From assembly GCA_900765115.1 (NCBI GenBank), contig CAAFQK010000109.1:1-64000 (forward strand): a DNA stretch of 64,000 nucleotides. Reading direction: 5' to 3'. This stretch comes from an uncultured Collinsella sp. (GTDB lineage Bacteria; Actinomycetota; Coriobacteriia; Coriobacteriales; Coriobacteriaceae). A program made the translations under genes and the position numbers. This document shows, in pieces, positions 52,143 through 60,920 of the stretch (positions are counted from its first letter, which is position 1; each line of letters opens with the position of its first letter). Under the pieces are notes generated by a model that saw only the letters and a program-made list of their open reading frames with translations, was not told where the DNA came from and searched no databases.

Positions 52143-53199
52143 CGCTTTCCTTGACCGTCAGCGAGATCAGACGGAATGCGATGGTGAGCACCGCCACGCC
52201 AATCACGCCGGACAGGATATACATGGCAGCCTGACCGGCAAAGCCGAGACCCTGCTCCTCGGAATAGGCCTGCAGGTAATCACCCGTAGGCAGCGCATCG
52301 GCAAAGGTCGGGGTGTCGAGACCGACCGAAGCCTGCAGACTGTCGTCACCAGCCTCCTGAACGGCAGTCGCGGCGCCCTCAGCGTCCCACTCGCCCCAGG
52401 CGTCACCGGTAGCAAGCAAGCCGAGCGGCGTAGCCACGACAAGCACGGCGACCAGGATGAGCGTGGGGACCAGCGAGGTCTTCTTAGCAGCAGTGCCCTC
52501 GGCAGCAAGCTGGCCATCGACGGCCTCGGGCCCGACGATAACGCTCGGCGCCGTCTTCTTAATGAAACCGTAGATGGCGGCCGTCGCCACGCCCTCGACC
52601 ACGCCGGCAACCAACATATGCGGAATCATCATAGCCGGAATGGCAATGGACAGCGGGAAGGGGCAGTACAGCGGAGCGCCCGAAGCATTCGTGAAAAGCA
52701 TCGGCTGAATACCAAACTCGATTGCTGCGCACAGGGCCGCCAGGCACAGGCCGACCCAGCCGCTTACGATGGCCGAAACCGAGGTGCCCCAGCTCTTGTC
52801 TTGCAAACGGCTGTTAAGCGCGCGGAACACGATGGCTGCGGCAAACGGCAACACGAAGGCCATGTTAAAGCAGTTAGCGCCAAAGGACAGGATGCCGCCG
52901 TCGCCAAACAGCAGCGCTTGCAGCGCCAGCGCGACCGAAACCGCGATAGCCGCGGCCTCGGGGCCCAGCAGCAGCGCGATGAGTGCGCCACCAACGGCGT
53001 GGCCAGTGGTGCCGCCGGGCAGCGGCACGTTGAACATCATGAGCAAGAAGGAGAACGCGGCGCAGATGCCCAGGAAAGCCATGTGCTCGCGATCGAGCGT
53101 GGCGCGCACCTTCTTGATGCAGTGGACCCAAACGGGCACCATCGCCACCGCCATGACGGCATCGGTCTGCGGGGACAGATAATTATCTGGAATGTGCAT
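52114..53199 (-). CDS. cbiM: ECF metal-uptake component CbiM with fused PDGLE/CbiN-like domain
   Basis: The first residues MHIPDNYLSPQTDAVMAVAM form the metal-binding N-terminus (Met1, His2) of CbiM/NikM, followed by 7 membrane segments including GGTTGHAVGGALIALLLGPE. After a linker near residue 240, the C-terminal 120 residues hold a membrane segment, an acidic extracytoplasmic loop and GFAGQAAMYILSGVIGVAVL, the PDGLE/CbiN-like module that other genomes encode separately. The metal is Co2+ or Ni2+; the upstream operator favours nickel. Confidence 0.9.
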   Translation of the reverse strand: MHIPDNYLSPQTDAVMAVAMVPVWVHCIKKVRATLDREHMAFLGICAAFSFLLMMFNVPLPGGTTGHAVGGALIALLLGPEAAAIAVSVALALQALLFGDGGILSFGANCFNMAFVLPFAAAIVFRALNSRLQDKSWGTSVSAIVSGWVGLCLAALCAAIEFGIQPMLFTNASGAPLYCPFPLSIAIPAMMIPHMLVAGVVEGVATAAIYGFIKKTAPSVIVGPEAVDGQLAAEGTAAKKTSLVPTLILVAVLVVATPLGLLATGDAWGEWDAEGAATAVQEAGDDSLQASVGLDTPTFADALPTGDYLQAYSEEQGLGFAGQAAMYILSGVIGVAVLTIAFRLISLTVKESGAHGDGRAA

Positions 53200-53256
53200 G
53201 CACGCCTCCCGGTTATCGGCGCACGGAATTGCAACGCCGCTTAAATCACCTTGTCA

Positions 53257-53284
53257 GTGTTACGCATTGTCAGATTCGTAACAC
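53257..53284 (-). promoter_or_regulatory. NikR-like operator upstream of cbiM
   Basis: GTGTTACG and its exact complement CGTAACAC are separated by 12 bases, giving a 28-bp dyad. NikR sites of many bacteria have the same length and a GTGTTAC...GTAACAC consensus. It lies 57 bp before the cbiM start. No nikR gene is in the window. Confidence 0.65.
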
Positions 53285-53445
53285 GCCGCGGGCTATCATA
53301 GCAAAACGGCGCACTGCCGACAAAGCAGCACGCCGTTATGTAATGCGCGTGTCATATATGAAGGCTCAACGGTGCCTCATACCGAGCATAGCGGTCACGT
53401 AGGACTCGACGGCAGCCACCGCCGACCCATACCCCAGCGCAAGCC

Positions 53446-55899
53446 CTATCCGCGGACCTCGCCGTTTACGCCCTTGCATACCTTGGTGACGATCTTCTGG
53501 TGCGCCTTCTCGACCTCTTCGCTGGTGAGCGTGTGGTCGTCGGAGCGATACGTAAGCGCAAAGGCCATGGACTTCTTGCCCGCTCCGATGCGGATGGGAT
53601 CGCGGTAGACGTCGAACAGGCGCACGCCCTCGAGCAGCTTGCCGCCGGCGCTGGTAATGCGGCGCTCAAGATCCTCGCAGGTCACAGTGTTGTCGACCAC
53701 GATAGCAAGGTCGTGCTCAACGGCCGGGTACTGCGAGAACTCACGGTAGTTCTCCTGGTTGCGGGCGCCCTTGATCAGCTTGTCCAGGTCGAGCTCAAAG
53801 GCAACGACGACCTCGTCAATGCCCATAGCCTCGCGCGCCTCGGGGTGGATCTCGCCAACCCAGCCCAGCACGGTACCGCCCGAGAGCACCTCGGCAGCAC
53901 GACCCGGCTGCAGGAAGGCATAGCTCTCGCCCTCGACGGGACGGAATCGAACCTTCTCGATGCGCAGCTGAGCAAGCAGCTCCTCGACAATGCCCTTGCC
54001 AAAGAAGAAGCGCAGCTTACGGTACTTCATGTTCCAGGACTGCTCGCTCCACTGGCCCGAGAGCACGCCCGCTACGGACTTGGTCTCCTTGGGCAGGCTG
54101 GCGTTCTCGCGACCGTGGAACAAGCTGCCGACCTCGTACAGGTGCACGTTGGGCGTGCCGTGGGCCTCGTTATAGGCCACGGATTGCAGCAGGCCCGGCA
54201 GCAGCGAACGGCGCATCTCGGTCTGCTCGGCCACCAGCGGGTTCATGAGCACCACGGGGCAGCCGCGGCCCTCGGTGGACATGCCAATCTTCTCCAGGTC
54301 GCCCGGGGCGGCAAAGCCAAAGGTCGTGGTCTCGTTGAGGCCACAGGCGCGCAGGATCTCGCCAACCTTGCGGGTAAGCTTCTGCTCGCGCGTCAGACCG
54401 CCGATGTGGTTCTTGGCAGCCGGAATGGTCGCCGTGACGCGACCCATGCCCCACAGGCGCAGGACCTCCTCGATCAGGTCGATCTCACGCGGCAGGTCGG
54501 GACGGAAGCTCGGCGGCGTGACCATAAAGTCCTCGCCGTCGCGCTCGACGGTGCAGCCCAGGCGGGTGAGCGAGCGCTCGATAAAGTCGGGCTCGATGTC
54601 GGCACCGCAGATGGCGTGCACGCGGGCCAGGCGCAGCTTAATGCTGTCGATGGTCTTGGGCGCGGGGAAAACGTCGACATAGCCGGGAGCAACCTCGCCG
54701 CCGGCGATCTCCTCGATGAGCGCGCACGTCACATTGGCGACGTCCACGCAGCCGGTCTCGTCGACCTGGCGCTCAAAGCGGATGGAGGCGTCGGAGATCA
54801 GCGAAAGGTCGCGGCTGGTGTGCGAGGTGCGGCCGGCGTTGAAGCAGGCACTCTCGACCATCACGTCAACGGTATCGTCCTCGATCTCGGAATCCATGCC
54901 ACCCATAACGCCGGCCAACGCCACGGGGCGCTCGCCGTCGGTGATGAGGCCCATGCCGGCGTCGAGCACGCGCTCCTCGCCGTCGAGCGTCGTGAACTTC
55001 TCGTCCTGCTGGGCGGCACGAACCACCACACGACGGTGGCCATCGCGCTCGGCAAAGGTGTCCAGGTCAAAGGCGTGCAGCGGCTGACCGGTGAGCATCA
55101 TCACGTAGTTGGTGATGTCGACGATGTTGTTGTGCGGGCGCACGCCCAGGGCGTTGAGGCGCTTGACCATCCAGTCTGGCGACGGGCCGACCTTGACGTT
55201 GCGCACGATGCGGGCAACGTAGCGGTCGCACAGGCCCTCGTCGGCGATCTCGACAGAAAGCTCGTCGTCGGTCGCGCGGCCGGTCTCGACCTTGATGGCG
55301 GGCAGCTCAACGTGGAAATCTCGATCGAAGATGGCGCCGGTCTCGCGGGCCATGCCGATCATGGACAGGCAGTCGGGACGATTGGGCGTGATCTCGCAGT
55401 CGAGCACGGTGTCGCTCGAGCCCACGTACTCGGCAAACGGCATGCCGCAGGGCGTATCCTCGGGCAGGATCATAATGCCGGAGTGGTCGCCGCCCAGGCC
55501 GAGCTCGCGCGCGGAGCAGTTCATGCCCATGGACACGACGCCGCGAAGCTTGCTCTTCTTGATCTTGACGTCGCCGGGCAGGACAGCGCCGATCATGGCC
55601 GTGACGATGTGGTCGCCGGCCTCGAAGTTCTGCGCGCCGCAGACGATCTGCAGCGGGGCGGGGTTGCCGTCGGCGTCGAGGTTCTTGTCACCCACGTCGA
55701 CCGAGCACACATACATGTGGTCGCTATCGGGGTGCGGGGTCTTGGTGAGCACCTTGGCAGTCACCACGTGGTCGAAGGACTCGCCCACGGTGTCGATCGC
55801 CTCGACCTCGGTGCCGGTACGGATATATTCGTCCGAAAGGGTCTTGGGATCCTCCGGAATATCGATCATGGTCTTGAGCCAGTCGTAAGAAACACGCAT
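53446..55899 (-). CDS. pheT: Phenylalanyl-tRNA synthetase beta subunit
   Basis: The 817-residue protein (usual about 800) has the N-terminal core MRVSYDWLKTMIDIPEDPKT, the tRNA-binding/EMAP domain (VVTAKVLTKTPHPDSDHMYV), B3/B4 editing domain (region around EYVGSSDTVLDCEITPNRPD), B5 domain and the C-terminal anticodon-binding FDX-ACB domain (REFSQYPAVEHDLAIVVDNT). With PheS it forms an alpha2beta2 synthetase. It follows pheS by 185 bp, which contain a palindromic element. Confidence 0.96.
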   Translation of the reverse strand: MRVSYDWLKTMIDIPEDPKTLSDEYIRTGTEVEAIDTVGESFDHVVTAKVLTKTPHPDSDHMYVCSVDVGDKNLDADGNPAPLQIVCGAQNFEAGDHIVTAMIGAVLPGDVKIKKSKLRGVVSMGMNCSARELGLGGDHSGIMILPEDTPCGMPFAEYVGSSDTVLDCEITPNRPDCLSMIGMARETGAIFDRDFHVELPAIKVETGRATDDELSVEIADEGLCDRYVARIVRNVKVGPSPDWMVKRLNALGVRPHNNIVDITNYVMMLTGQPLHAFDLDTFAERDGHRRVVVRAAQQDEKFTTLDGEERVLDAGMGLITDGERPVALAGVMGGMDSEIEDDTVDVMVESACFNAGRTSHTSRDLSLISDASIRFERQVDETGCVDVANVTCALIEEIAGGEVAPGYVDVFPAPKTIDSIKLRLARVHAICGADIEPDFIERSLTRLGCTVERDGEDFMVTPPSFRPDLPREIDLIEEVLRLWGMGRVTATIPAAKNHIGGLTREQKLTRKVGEILRACGLNETTTFGFAAPGDLEKIGMSTEGRGCPVVLMNPLVAEQTEMRRSLLPGLLQSVAYNEAHGTPNVHLYEVGSLFHGRENASLPKETKSVAGVLSGQWSEQSWNMKYRKLRFFFGKGIVEELLAQLRIEKVRFRPVEGESYAFLQPGRAAEVLSGGTVLGWVGEIHPEAREAMGIDEVVVAFELDLDKLIKGARNQENYREFSQYPAVEHDLAIVVDNTVTCEDLERRITSAGGKLLEGVRLFDVYRDPIRIGAGKKSMAFALTYRSDDHTLTSEEVEKAHQKIVTKVCKGVNGEVRG

Positions 55900-55982
55900 C
55901 TAGCTCTCCTTTCATACTGAAAGCCTGCGAAGAGATGCAGGTGGAAACTTCAACTTTGTGAACATTCCTTACAAAGCGAGGG

Positions 55983-56075
55983 TTGTCCAAGTGCGGCAGA
56001 TCGGCCCGAAAGAGGAGCGCCGCGTACTTTGGTACGCAAGCGACGAATGAGCGCCGAGGTGCCGTGCTTGGGCAA
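55983..56075. repeat. Palindromic element between pheS and pheT
   Basis: The outer arms 55983-55998 and 56060-56075 pair with two mismatches (TTGTCCAAGTGCGGCA against TGCCGTGCTTGGGCAA). Nested inside are GAGCGC/GCGCC-type matches and a perfect GCGTAC-TTTG-GTACGC hairpin (56022-56037). No U-tract follows, so pheT may still be cotranscribed. Confidence 0.55.
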
Positions 56076-56083
56076 GCCGCAGC

Positions 56084-57160
56084 CTAGAACTGATTCAGGA
56101 AACGCATATCGCCCGTCATGAGCGTTCTGAGGTCGGGCAGGTCGTAGCGCAGTGCTGCGACGCGCTCGGCGCCAATGCCAAAGGCGAAGCCGGTGTACTT
56201 CTCGGGGTCGATGCCGCAGTTGATCAGGACGTTGGGGTCGACCATGCCGCAGCCCAGGATCTCGATCCAGCCGCTGTGCTTGCAGAAGTTGCAGCCCTTG
56301 CCGCCGCAGACGTGGCAGCTCACGTCCACCTCGCAGGAAGGCTCGGTGAAGGGGAAGAAATGCGGGCGGTAGCGCGTCTTGCGGTCCTCGCCGAACATGC
56401 ACTTAACAAAGTAGTCGAGCGTGCCCTTAAGATCGCCAAAGGTGATGCCCTCGTCGACGACCAGACCCTCAATCTGGTTGAACTGCGGCAGGTGGCAGGC
56501 ATCGGCCGTGTCGGGACGGTAGACGGTGCCCGGGCAGATCATATAGATGGGCGGTTTCTGCGACTCCATGGTGTGGATCTGCACGCCCGAGGTCTGGGTG
56601 CGCAGCAGCACGTCGGACTCGCCGTGGGCGTGAGCCTCGGGGTGCGCGACGCTGCCGGGGTTGTTGTCGACCACGTAGAAGGTATCGCGGGCCGAGCGGC
56701 TCGGGTGATCCATGGGGGCGTTGAGCGCGGTAAAGTTGTAATAGGAGGTGTCGACCATGGGGCCGGACTCGACGGTGTAGCCGATGCCGCAGAAGATGTC
56801 CTCGGCCTCCTCGATGATCTGCTTGATCAGGTGCTGGTGACCAATCTGCGGACGGATGCCCGGCAGCGTGATGTCGACGGCCTCGTGCTCGAGTGCGTGC
56901 TTGAGGGCGGCGGCCTTCATCTCGGTGGTGCGCTCGTCGAGCATGCCCTCGATCAGCTGGCGCATCTCGTTGGCGCGCTTGCCCATCACGGGACGATCCT
57001 CGGGGGCGAGCTTGCCCATCATGCGCATCAGGCCGGTGATGCGGCCCTTACGACCGAGCAGCTCAACGCGCGCAGCCTCGAGCTTGGCGGCATCGTCGGC
57101 GCCTGCAACGAGCTCCTTGGCCTCTTCCTCGAGTTTGACCAGATCATCAATCAGACTCAT
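56084..57160 (-). CDS. pheS: Phenylalanyl-tRNA synthetase alpha subunit
   Basis: The 358-residue enzyme has the N-terminal coiled coil (LEEEAKELVAGADDAAKLEA), ELLGRKGRITGLMRMMGKLA, the class II motif 2 region (GTVYRPDTADACHLPQFNQI) and motif 3 (FAFGIGAERVAALRYDLPDL), plus HVCGGKGCNFCKHSGWIEIL and GCGMVDP. ATG at 57160 is chosen because the family starts with a short helix here; the longer frame runs into the T-box leader. Confidence 0.96.
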   Translation of the reverse strand: MSLIDDLVKLEEEAKELVAGADDAAKLEAARVELLGRKGRITGLMRMMGKLAPEDRPVMGKRANEMRQLIEGMLDERTTEMKAAALKHALEHEAVDITLPGIRPQIGHQHLIKQIIEEAEDIFCGIGYTVESGPMVDTSYYNFTALNAPMDHPSRSARDTFYVVDNNPGSVAHPEAHAHGESDVLLRTQTSGVQIHTMESQKPPIYMICPGTVYRPDTADACHLPQFNQIEGLVVDEGITFGDLKGTLDYFVKCMFGEDRKTRYRPHFFPFTEPSCEVDVSCHVCGGKGCNFCKHSGWIEILGCGMVDPNVLINCGIDPEKYTGFAFGIGAERVAALRYDLPDLRTLMTGDMRFLNQF

Positions 57161-57246
57161 GTCTTCCCTTTCGTCTCTCGCGCTCCCCGCTTGCCGAGGC
57201 GGCTGCCGCCGTCTGACGTTGCGAAAACGCGGCCCGGTTCGGTAAC

Positions 57247-57533
57247 AAAAAACCGCCCTCGGGCATGTGCATTGCCCAAGGACGGTTGAATTCCGCGGTA
57301 CCACCTTGTTTGACCCGGCGGATGTCTGGCCCGCCGTGCCCACTCTGCGCCCCTTGTCGCGAGGCTCACGGCTTCCCTACTGGGGCTTCGCTGCCACCGG
57401 CCGCGCGCCCGTTGAGGTCGCTGCTCGGGAGTGAACGCTTGGCCCTTGTCACCGCAGGAAGGCTTGCAGCCCATGACCTTCCCTCTCTTGCCGGCGACGC
57501 GGCGGGCAAAACCCTCTCCGTCAACGCATTGGG
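57247..57533 (-). promoter_or_regulatory. T-box riboswitch for pheST
   Basis: On the minus strand the leader contains AGAGAGGG (Stem I AG-bulge region), a TTC specifier triplet at 57435-57433 in a suitable context, and the T-box AAGGTGGTACCGCGG (57306-57292). An intrinsic terminator follows (CCGTCCTTGGGCAATG pairing with CATGCCCGAGGGCGG, then TTTTTTG, 57287-57246). Uncharged tRNA-Phe would favour the antiterminator. The specifier assignment is by eye. Confidence 0.9.
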
Positions 57534-57664
57534 CTATAGGATAACACATTCTGCGAGCATATCGCCGCGTTCCGTTTTGTTCGTGCTGGGTACAAGGCAG
57601 GTAGCTGTGCAAACTGGCCGTGCGCCCATCCATGGCGCTCGGCTCGCGAGATCAAGGATATGGT

Positions 57665-59239
57665 ATGGGTAAGAAGCACGATAAGAAGACCAAGCCCGCA
57701 GTGGGCAAGACGCCCAAAGGCATGAAGGTCGATAAGGCCGTCAAAAAATTCCGCAAGCTCGAGGGCAAGCTGTGGACTCGCGAGTACCTGCTCAAGATTG
57801 CCGAGTTCGATGGCGCGACGATTGCCCCCGCCAACGGCGCCGCGGCCCGCGCCGATGCTATGGGGACCCTTGCCGGCGAGCACCATAAGCTCCTGACCAG
57901 CGAAAAGTCTGTCGAACTCGTGCACTCGCTGGCACGCGAGACCGTCGCCGGCGGCAAGATCGACGACCCGCAGCTGCTTGACGAGATCCGCGTGCTCGGC
58001 CGCGACCAGCGCGAGGCAAGCGCCATCCCCACCGAGGAGGCCGAAGCCTGGACCAGGCTCACCTGCGAGGCCGACGCCGTGTGGCACAAGGCCAAGACGG
58101 CCAACGACTGGGCGAGCTTTGAGCCCTATGTGGATAGAATCGTCGCCCAACTTAAGCATCAGGCCGAACTCATGGACCCCAAGCGCGACCCATACGATGT
58201 TTGGCTCGACCAGTACGAGCGCGGCCTTTCCACCGAGAGCTTCGACGCGTTTTGCGACGAGGTCAAGGCCACGGTCGTGCCGCTCGTGCACGCCATCGGC
58301 GAGCGCGGCCAGCAGCCCGCTGCAGACTTTTTGCACGCGCATGTGCCCGAGGCCGCCCAGCGTGCCATGAGCTTCGACCTGATGAAGCTCGTCGGCCTGA
58401 ACCTGGACGACACCACGCTTGCCTTTACCGAGCATCCGTTTAGCGAGGGCTTTGCCGTGGGCGACGCGCGCATCGCGACGCACATCTACGAGGACGACTG
58501 CATCTCCAATGTCTACAGCATCATCCACGAGGCGGGACACACCATGTACGAGCTGGGCGTCAATCCCGCCTATGCGCGCACCTGCCTGGAGGGCGGCACC
58601 TCCATGGGCATCCACGAGAGCCAGAGCCGCTTCTTTGAGAACACCGTAGGCCGCAGCCGCGCTTTTATGGGACCGCTGCTCGAGGTGCTGCGCCGCCACG
58701 CGCCCGAGGTCTATGGCAGCGTGGACGAGGACACGCTCTACCGCGCCGTGAACATCGCGCAGCCGTCGTTGATCCGCACCGAGGCCGACGAGCTCACCTA
58801 CCCGCTGCATATTATGGTGCGCTACGAGATTGAACGCATGCTGTTTGCCGGCGAAGCCACGGCCAAGGACATCCCCGCGCTTTGGAATCGCTTTATGGAC
58901 GAGTACCTGGGCATTCCCGTTCCCGACGACACGCACGGCTGTCTACAGGATACGCACTGGAGCGGCGGCTCGTTTGGCTACTTCCCCACGTATGCGCTGG
59001 GCAGTGCCTACGATGCCATGTTTGTGCCGGCCATGTGCCGCGACGGTGTCGACCTCAACGGCGCCTGTGCGAGCGGCGACCTGGCACCCGTCCGCGCCTG
59101 GCTGGGCGAGCACATTTGGCAGTGGGGCCGCGCCAAGGACGCGCCGGAGCTCATCAAGGGCGCGTGCGGCATGGCGTTCGATGCCCGCTACTACTGCAGC
59201 TACCTGCAGGACAAGTTCACCACGCTCTACGAGCTGTAA
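57665..59239 (+). CDS. M32 family metallocarboxypeptidase (carboxypeptidase Taq)
   Basis: The 524-residue protein (usual about 500) has SIIHEAGHTMYELGVNPAYA with the HExxH zinc site, followed by GTSMGIHESQSRFFENTVGR (third zinc ligand, HESQSR), and YPLHIMVRYEIERMLFAGEA, all diagnostic for M32. It removes C-terminal residues in the cytoplasm. The first 25 residues are Lys-rich and extra. AAGGA precedes the ATG at 57665; the longer ORF upstream lacks support. Confidence 0.93.
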   Translation: MGKKHDKKTKPAVGKTPKGMKVDKAVKKFRKLEGKLWTREYLLKIAEFDGATIAPANGAAARADAMGTLAGEHHKLLTSEKSVELVHSLARETVAGGKIDDPQLLDEIRVLGRDQREASAIPTEEAEAWTRLTCEADAVWHKAKTANDWASFEPYVDRIVAQLKHQAELMDPKRDPYDVWLDQYERGLSTESFDAFCDEVKATVVPLVHAIGERGQQPAADFLHAHVPEAAQRAMSFDLMKLVGLNLDDTTLAFTEHPFSEGFAVGDARIATHIYEDDCISNVYSIIHEAGHTMYELGVNPAYARTCLEGGTSMGIHESQSRFFENTVGRSRAFMGPLLEVLRRHAPEVYGSVDEDTLYRAVNIAQPSLIRTEADELTYPLHIMVRYEIERMLFAGEATAKDIPALWNRFMDEYLGIPVPDDTHGCLQDTHWSGGSFGYFPTYALGSAYDAMFVPAMCRDGVDLNGACASGDLAPVRAWLGEHIWQWGRAKDAPELIKGACGMAFDARYYCSYLQDKFTTLYEL

Positions 59240-59261
59240 GGCATAACCGACACGCCAACGC

Positions 59262-59303
59262 AAAGGGGACGCCGCGAAACCAATCCGCAGCGTCCCCTTT
59301 TTT
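59262..59303 (+). terminator. Terminator after the carboxypeptidase gene
   Basis: AAAGGGGACGC pairs with GCGTCCCCTTT around a 17-base loop, followed by TTTT. Confidence 0.85.
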
Positions 59304-59350
59304 CACCCAATAACTAGGTACCCAATGACTAGTTCGTTGACGCTAATGTC

Positions 59351-59466
59351 TTGGCAACGTCAGCGAAAACGGCCCCAAGCGAGCAAGGTGACGTGAAATG
59401 AAAGGGCGCTGACCTTCTGGTCGCGCCCTTGAAATTGAACGTCAGATTGCCGCTTGGGGCCGTTTG
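59351..59466. repeat. Multi-tiered cruciform element between convergent genes
   Basis: Three nested arm pairs fall on one axis: AACGGCCCCAAGCG/CGCTTGGGGCCGTT (59368-59381 with 59451-59464), TGACGT/ACGTCA (59389-59394 with 59439-59444), and AAGGGCGC-GACC/GGTC-GCGCCCTT (59402-59414 with 59419-59430, one bulge). A fourth independent hairpin, AGCTACGCGGTTT/AAACCGCGTAGCT, follows at about 59478-59507 at the glmM stop. This exceeds what a terminator needs. Confidence 0.65.
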
Positions 59467-59505
59467 CAGCGTCGAGCAGCTACGCGGTTTGGTAAAACCG
59501 CGTAG

Positions 59506-60837
59506 CTATAAAGCCTCGAGCGCGTTGGCGATGCGCTTCATGGCGGCATCGGCGGATGCTTGGTCGGGCGCCTCGACCAGCACGCGGATAACCGACTCGG
59601 TTCCGCTCTTGCGCACGAGCACGCGGCCCTCGCCTGCCAGCGCAACCTCGGCCTCGGCGATGGCGTTCTGCACGCCCATATTCTCGAGCGCGGCGTCCTT
59701 GTCCGCCACGTGCACGGCCACCTGCGCCTGTGGCAGCAGCTTGCACGGAGCCGTGAGCTGCGAGAGCGTCTCGCGCTCGGCACGAATCACTTCCATCACG
59801 CGCAGCGAGGTCATAATGCCGTCGCCCGTGCGCTCGATATCGCCAAAGATCGTATGGCCCGTCTGCTCGCCGCCCAGGCTGTAGCCGCCCTCGCGCATCT
59901 TGGCATACACGTGACGGTCGCCCACGCCGCTGGTCACGGCACTCAGGCCGGCAAGCTCCAACGACTTGATCAGGCCAAAGTTGCTGGCGATCGTCGGCAC
60001 CACGGTACCGCCCGAGAGACGCCCGTGCTTGTTCAGGTACACACCGCACACGTACAGGATCTGGTCGCCGTCGACCACGCGGCCGCGCTCGTCCACGGCC
60101 AGGCAGCGGTCGGCATCGCCATCGTAGGCAAAGCCCACATCCAGGCCCTGCTCCACCACGTGGCGCTGCAGGCGCTCAATATGCGTAGAGCCGCAGTCGA
60201 CATTGATGTTAAAGCCGTCGGGCGCGGCATTGATCACGCGCACATCGGCGCCCAGTGCGTCGAACACCGGCTTGGCCACCGAGGATGCCGAGCCGTTGGC
60301 GCAATCGATGCCGATCTTGACGCCCTGCAGCGAAAAGTTCGCGCTGGCGATGAGCGAAGCAATGTAGCGGTTGCGGCCCTGCATGTAGTCCACCGTGGCG
60401 CCGATGTGGTTGCCCGTGGCCAGCGGCACCTCGCTCTTGCCATCGATGTAGTCCTCGATGAGCTCCAGTACGTCCTCGTCCATCTTAAAGCCGTCGCTGT
60501 TGACGAGCTTAATGCCGTTATCGCAAAACGGATTGTGGCTCGCGCTGATCATGATGCCGCAATCGAAGCAGCCTTCCACGGTCTGGTGCGCTACGCCCGG
60601 CGTGGGGATCACGTGCAGCATATAGGCGTCCGCACCGCTCGCGACCAGGCCGCTCACCAGCGCCGCCTCGAACATATAACTCGAGCGACGCGTGTCCTTG
60701 CCCACGATGACGCGCGCCTTAGCACTGCGGTTGGCGCCGTAATACCAGCCCACAAAACGGCCAATCTTATAAGCGTGCTCTACCGTCAGCCCAACGTTGG
60801 CCTCACCGCGAAAGCCGTCGGTGCCAAAGTACTTCAT
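59506..60837 (-). CDS. glmM: Phosphoglucosamine mutase
   Basis: The 443-residue enzyme starts MKYFGTDGFRGEANVGLTVE and has the phosphoserine loop GIMISASHNPFCDNGIKLVN (active Ser near residue 100), the Mg site DVGFAYDGDADRCLAVDERG, the sugar-binding GGEQTGH, and the C-terminal phosphate loop VRKSGTESVIRVLVEA. It converts GlcN-6-P to GlcN-1-P for UDP-GlcNAc, the precursor also used by WecB in the polysaccharide operon. Confidence 0.95.
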   Translation of the reverse strand: MKYFGTDGFRGEANVGLTVEHAYKIGRFVGWYYGANRSAKARVIVGKDTRRSSYMFEAALVSGLVASGADAYMLHVIPTPGVAHQTVEGCFDCGIMISASHNPFCDNGIKLVNSDGFKMDEDVLELIEDYIDGKSEVPLATGNHIGATVDYMQGRNRYIASLIASANFSLQGVKIGIDCANGSASSVAKPVFDALGADVRVINAAPDGFNINVDCGSTHIERLQRHVVEQGLDVGFAYDGDADRCLAVDERGRVVDGDQILYVCGVYLNKHGRLSGGTVVPTIASNFGLIKSLELAGLSAVTSGVGDRHVYAKMREGGYSLGGEQTGHTIFGDIERTGDGIMTSLRVMEVIRAERETLSQLTAPCKLLPQAQVAVHVADKDAALENMGVQNAIAEAEVALAGEGRVLVRKSGTESVIRVLVEAPDQASADAAMKRIANALEAL

Positions 60838-60856
60838 GCGCTCTCCTTACAAAATA

Positions 60857-60883
60857 GGGGCGAACAGATTGCCTGTCCGCCCC
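60857..60883 (-). terminator. Terminator between the DUF4012 gene and glmM
   Basis: GGGGCGGACAG pairs with CTGTTCGCCCC (one mismatch) around 5 bases and is followed on the minus strand by TATTTTG. It ends DUF4012 transcripts before glmM. Confidence 0.75.
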
Positions 60884-60920
60884 AAAATGGTACTCGATTA
60901 TCTGCGCTACCAGAAAAACC

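Noticed and set aside
53200..53330. Cobalamin riboswitch before cbiM
   Set aside because: No B12-box-like sequence is present, and a NikR-like dyad explains regulation better.
53500..55920. 806-codon plus-strand ORF opposite pheT
   Set aside because: An antisense shadow; pheT is complete and unmistakable on the minus strand.
57521..58936. 471-codon minus-strand ORF opposite the M32 peptidase
   Set aside because: It mirrors the peptidase gene, which has its complete zinc site on the plus strand.
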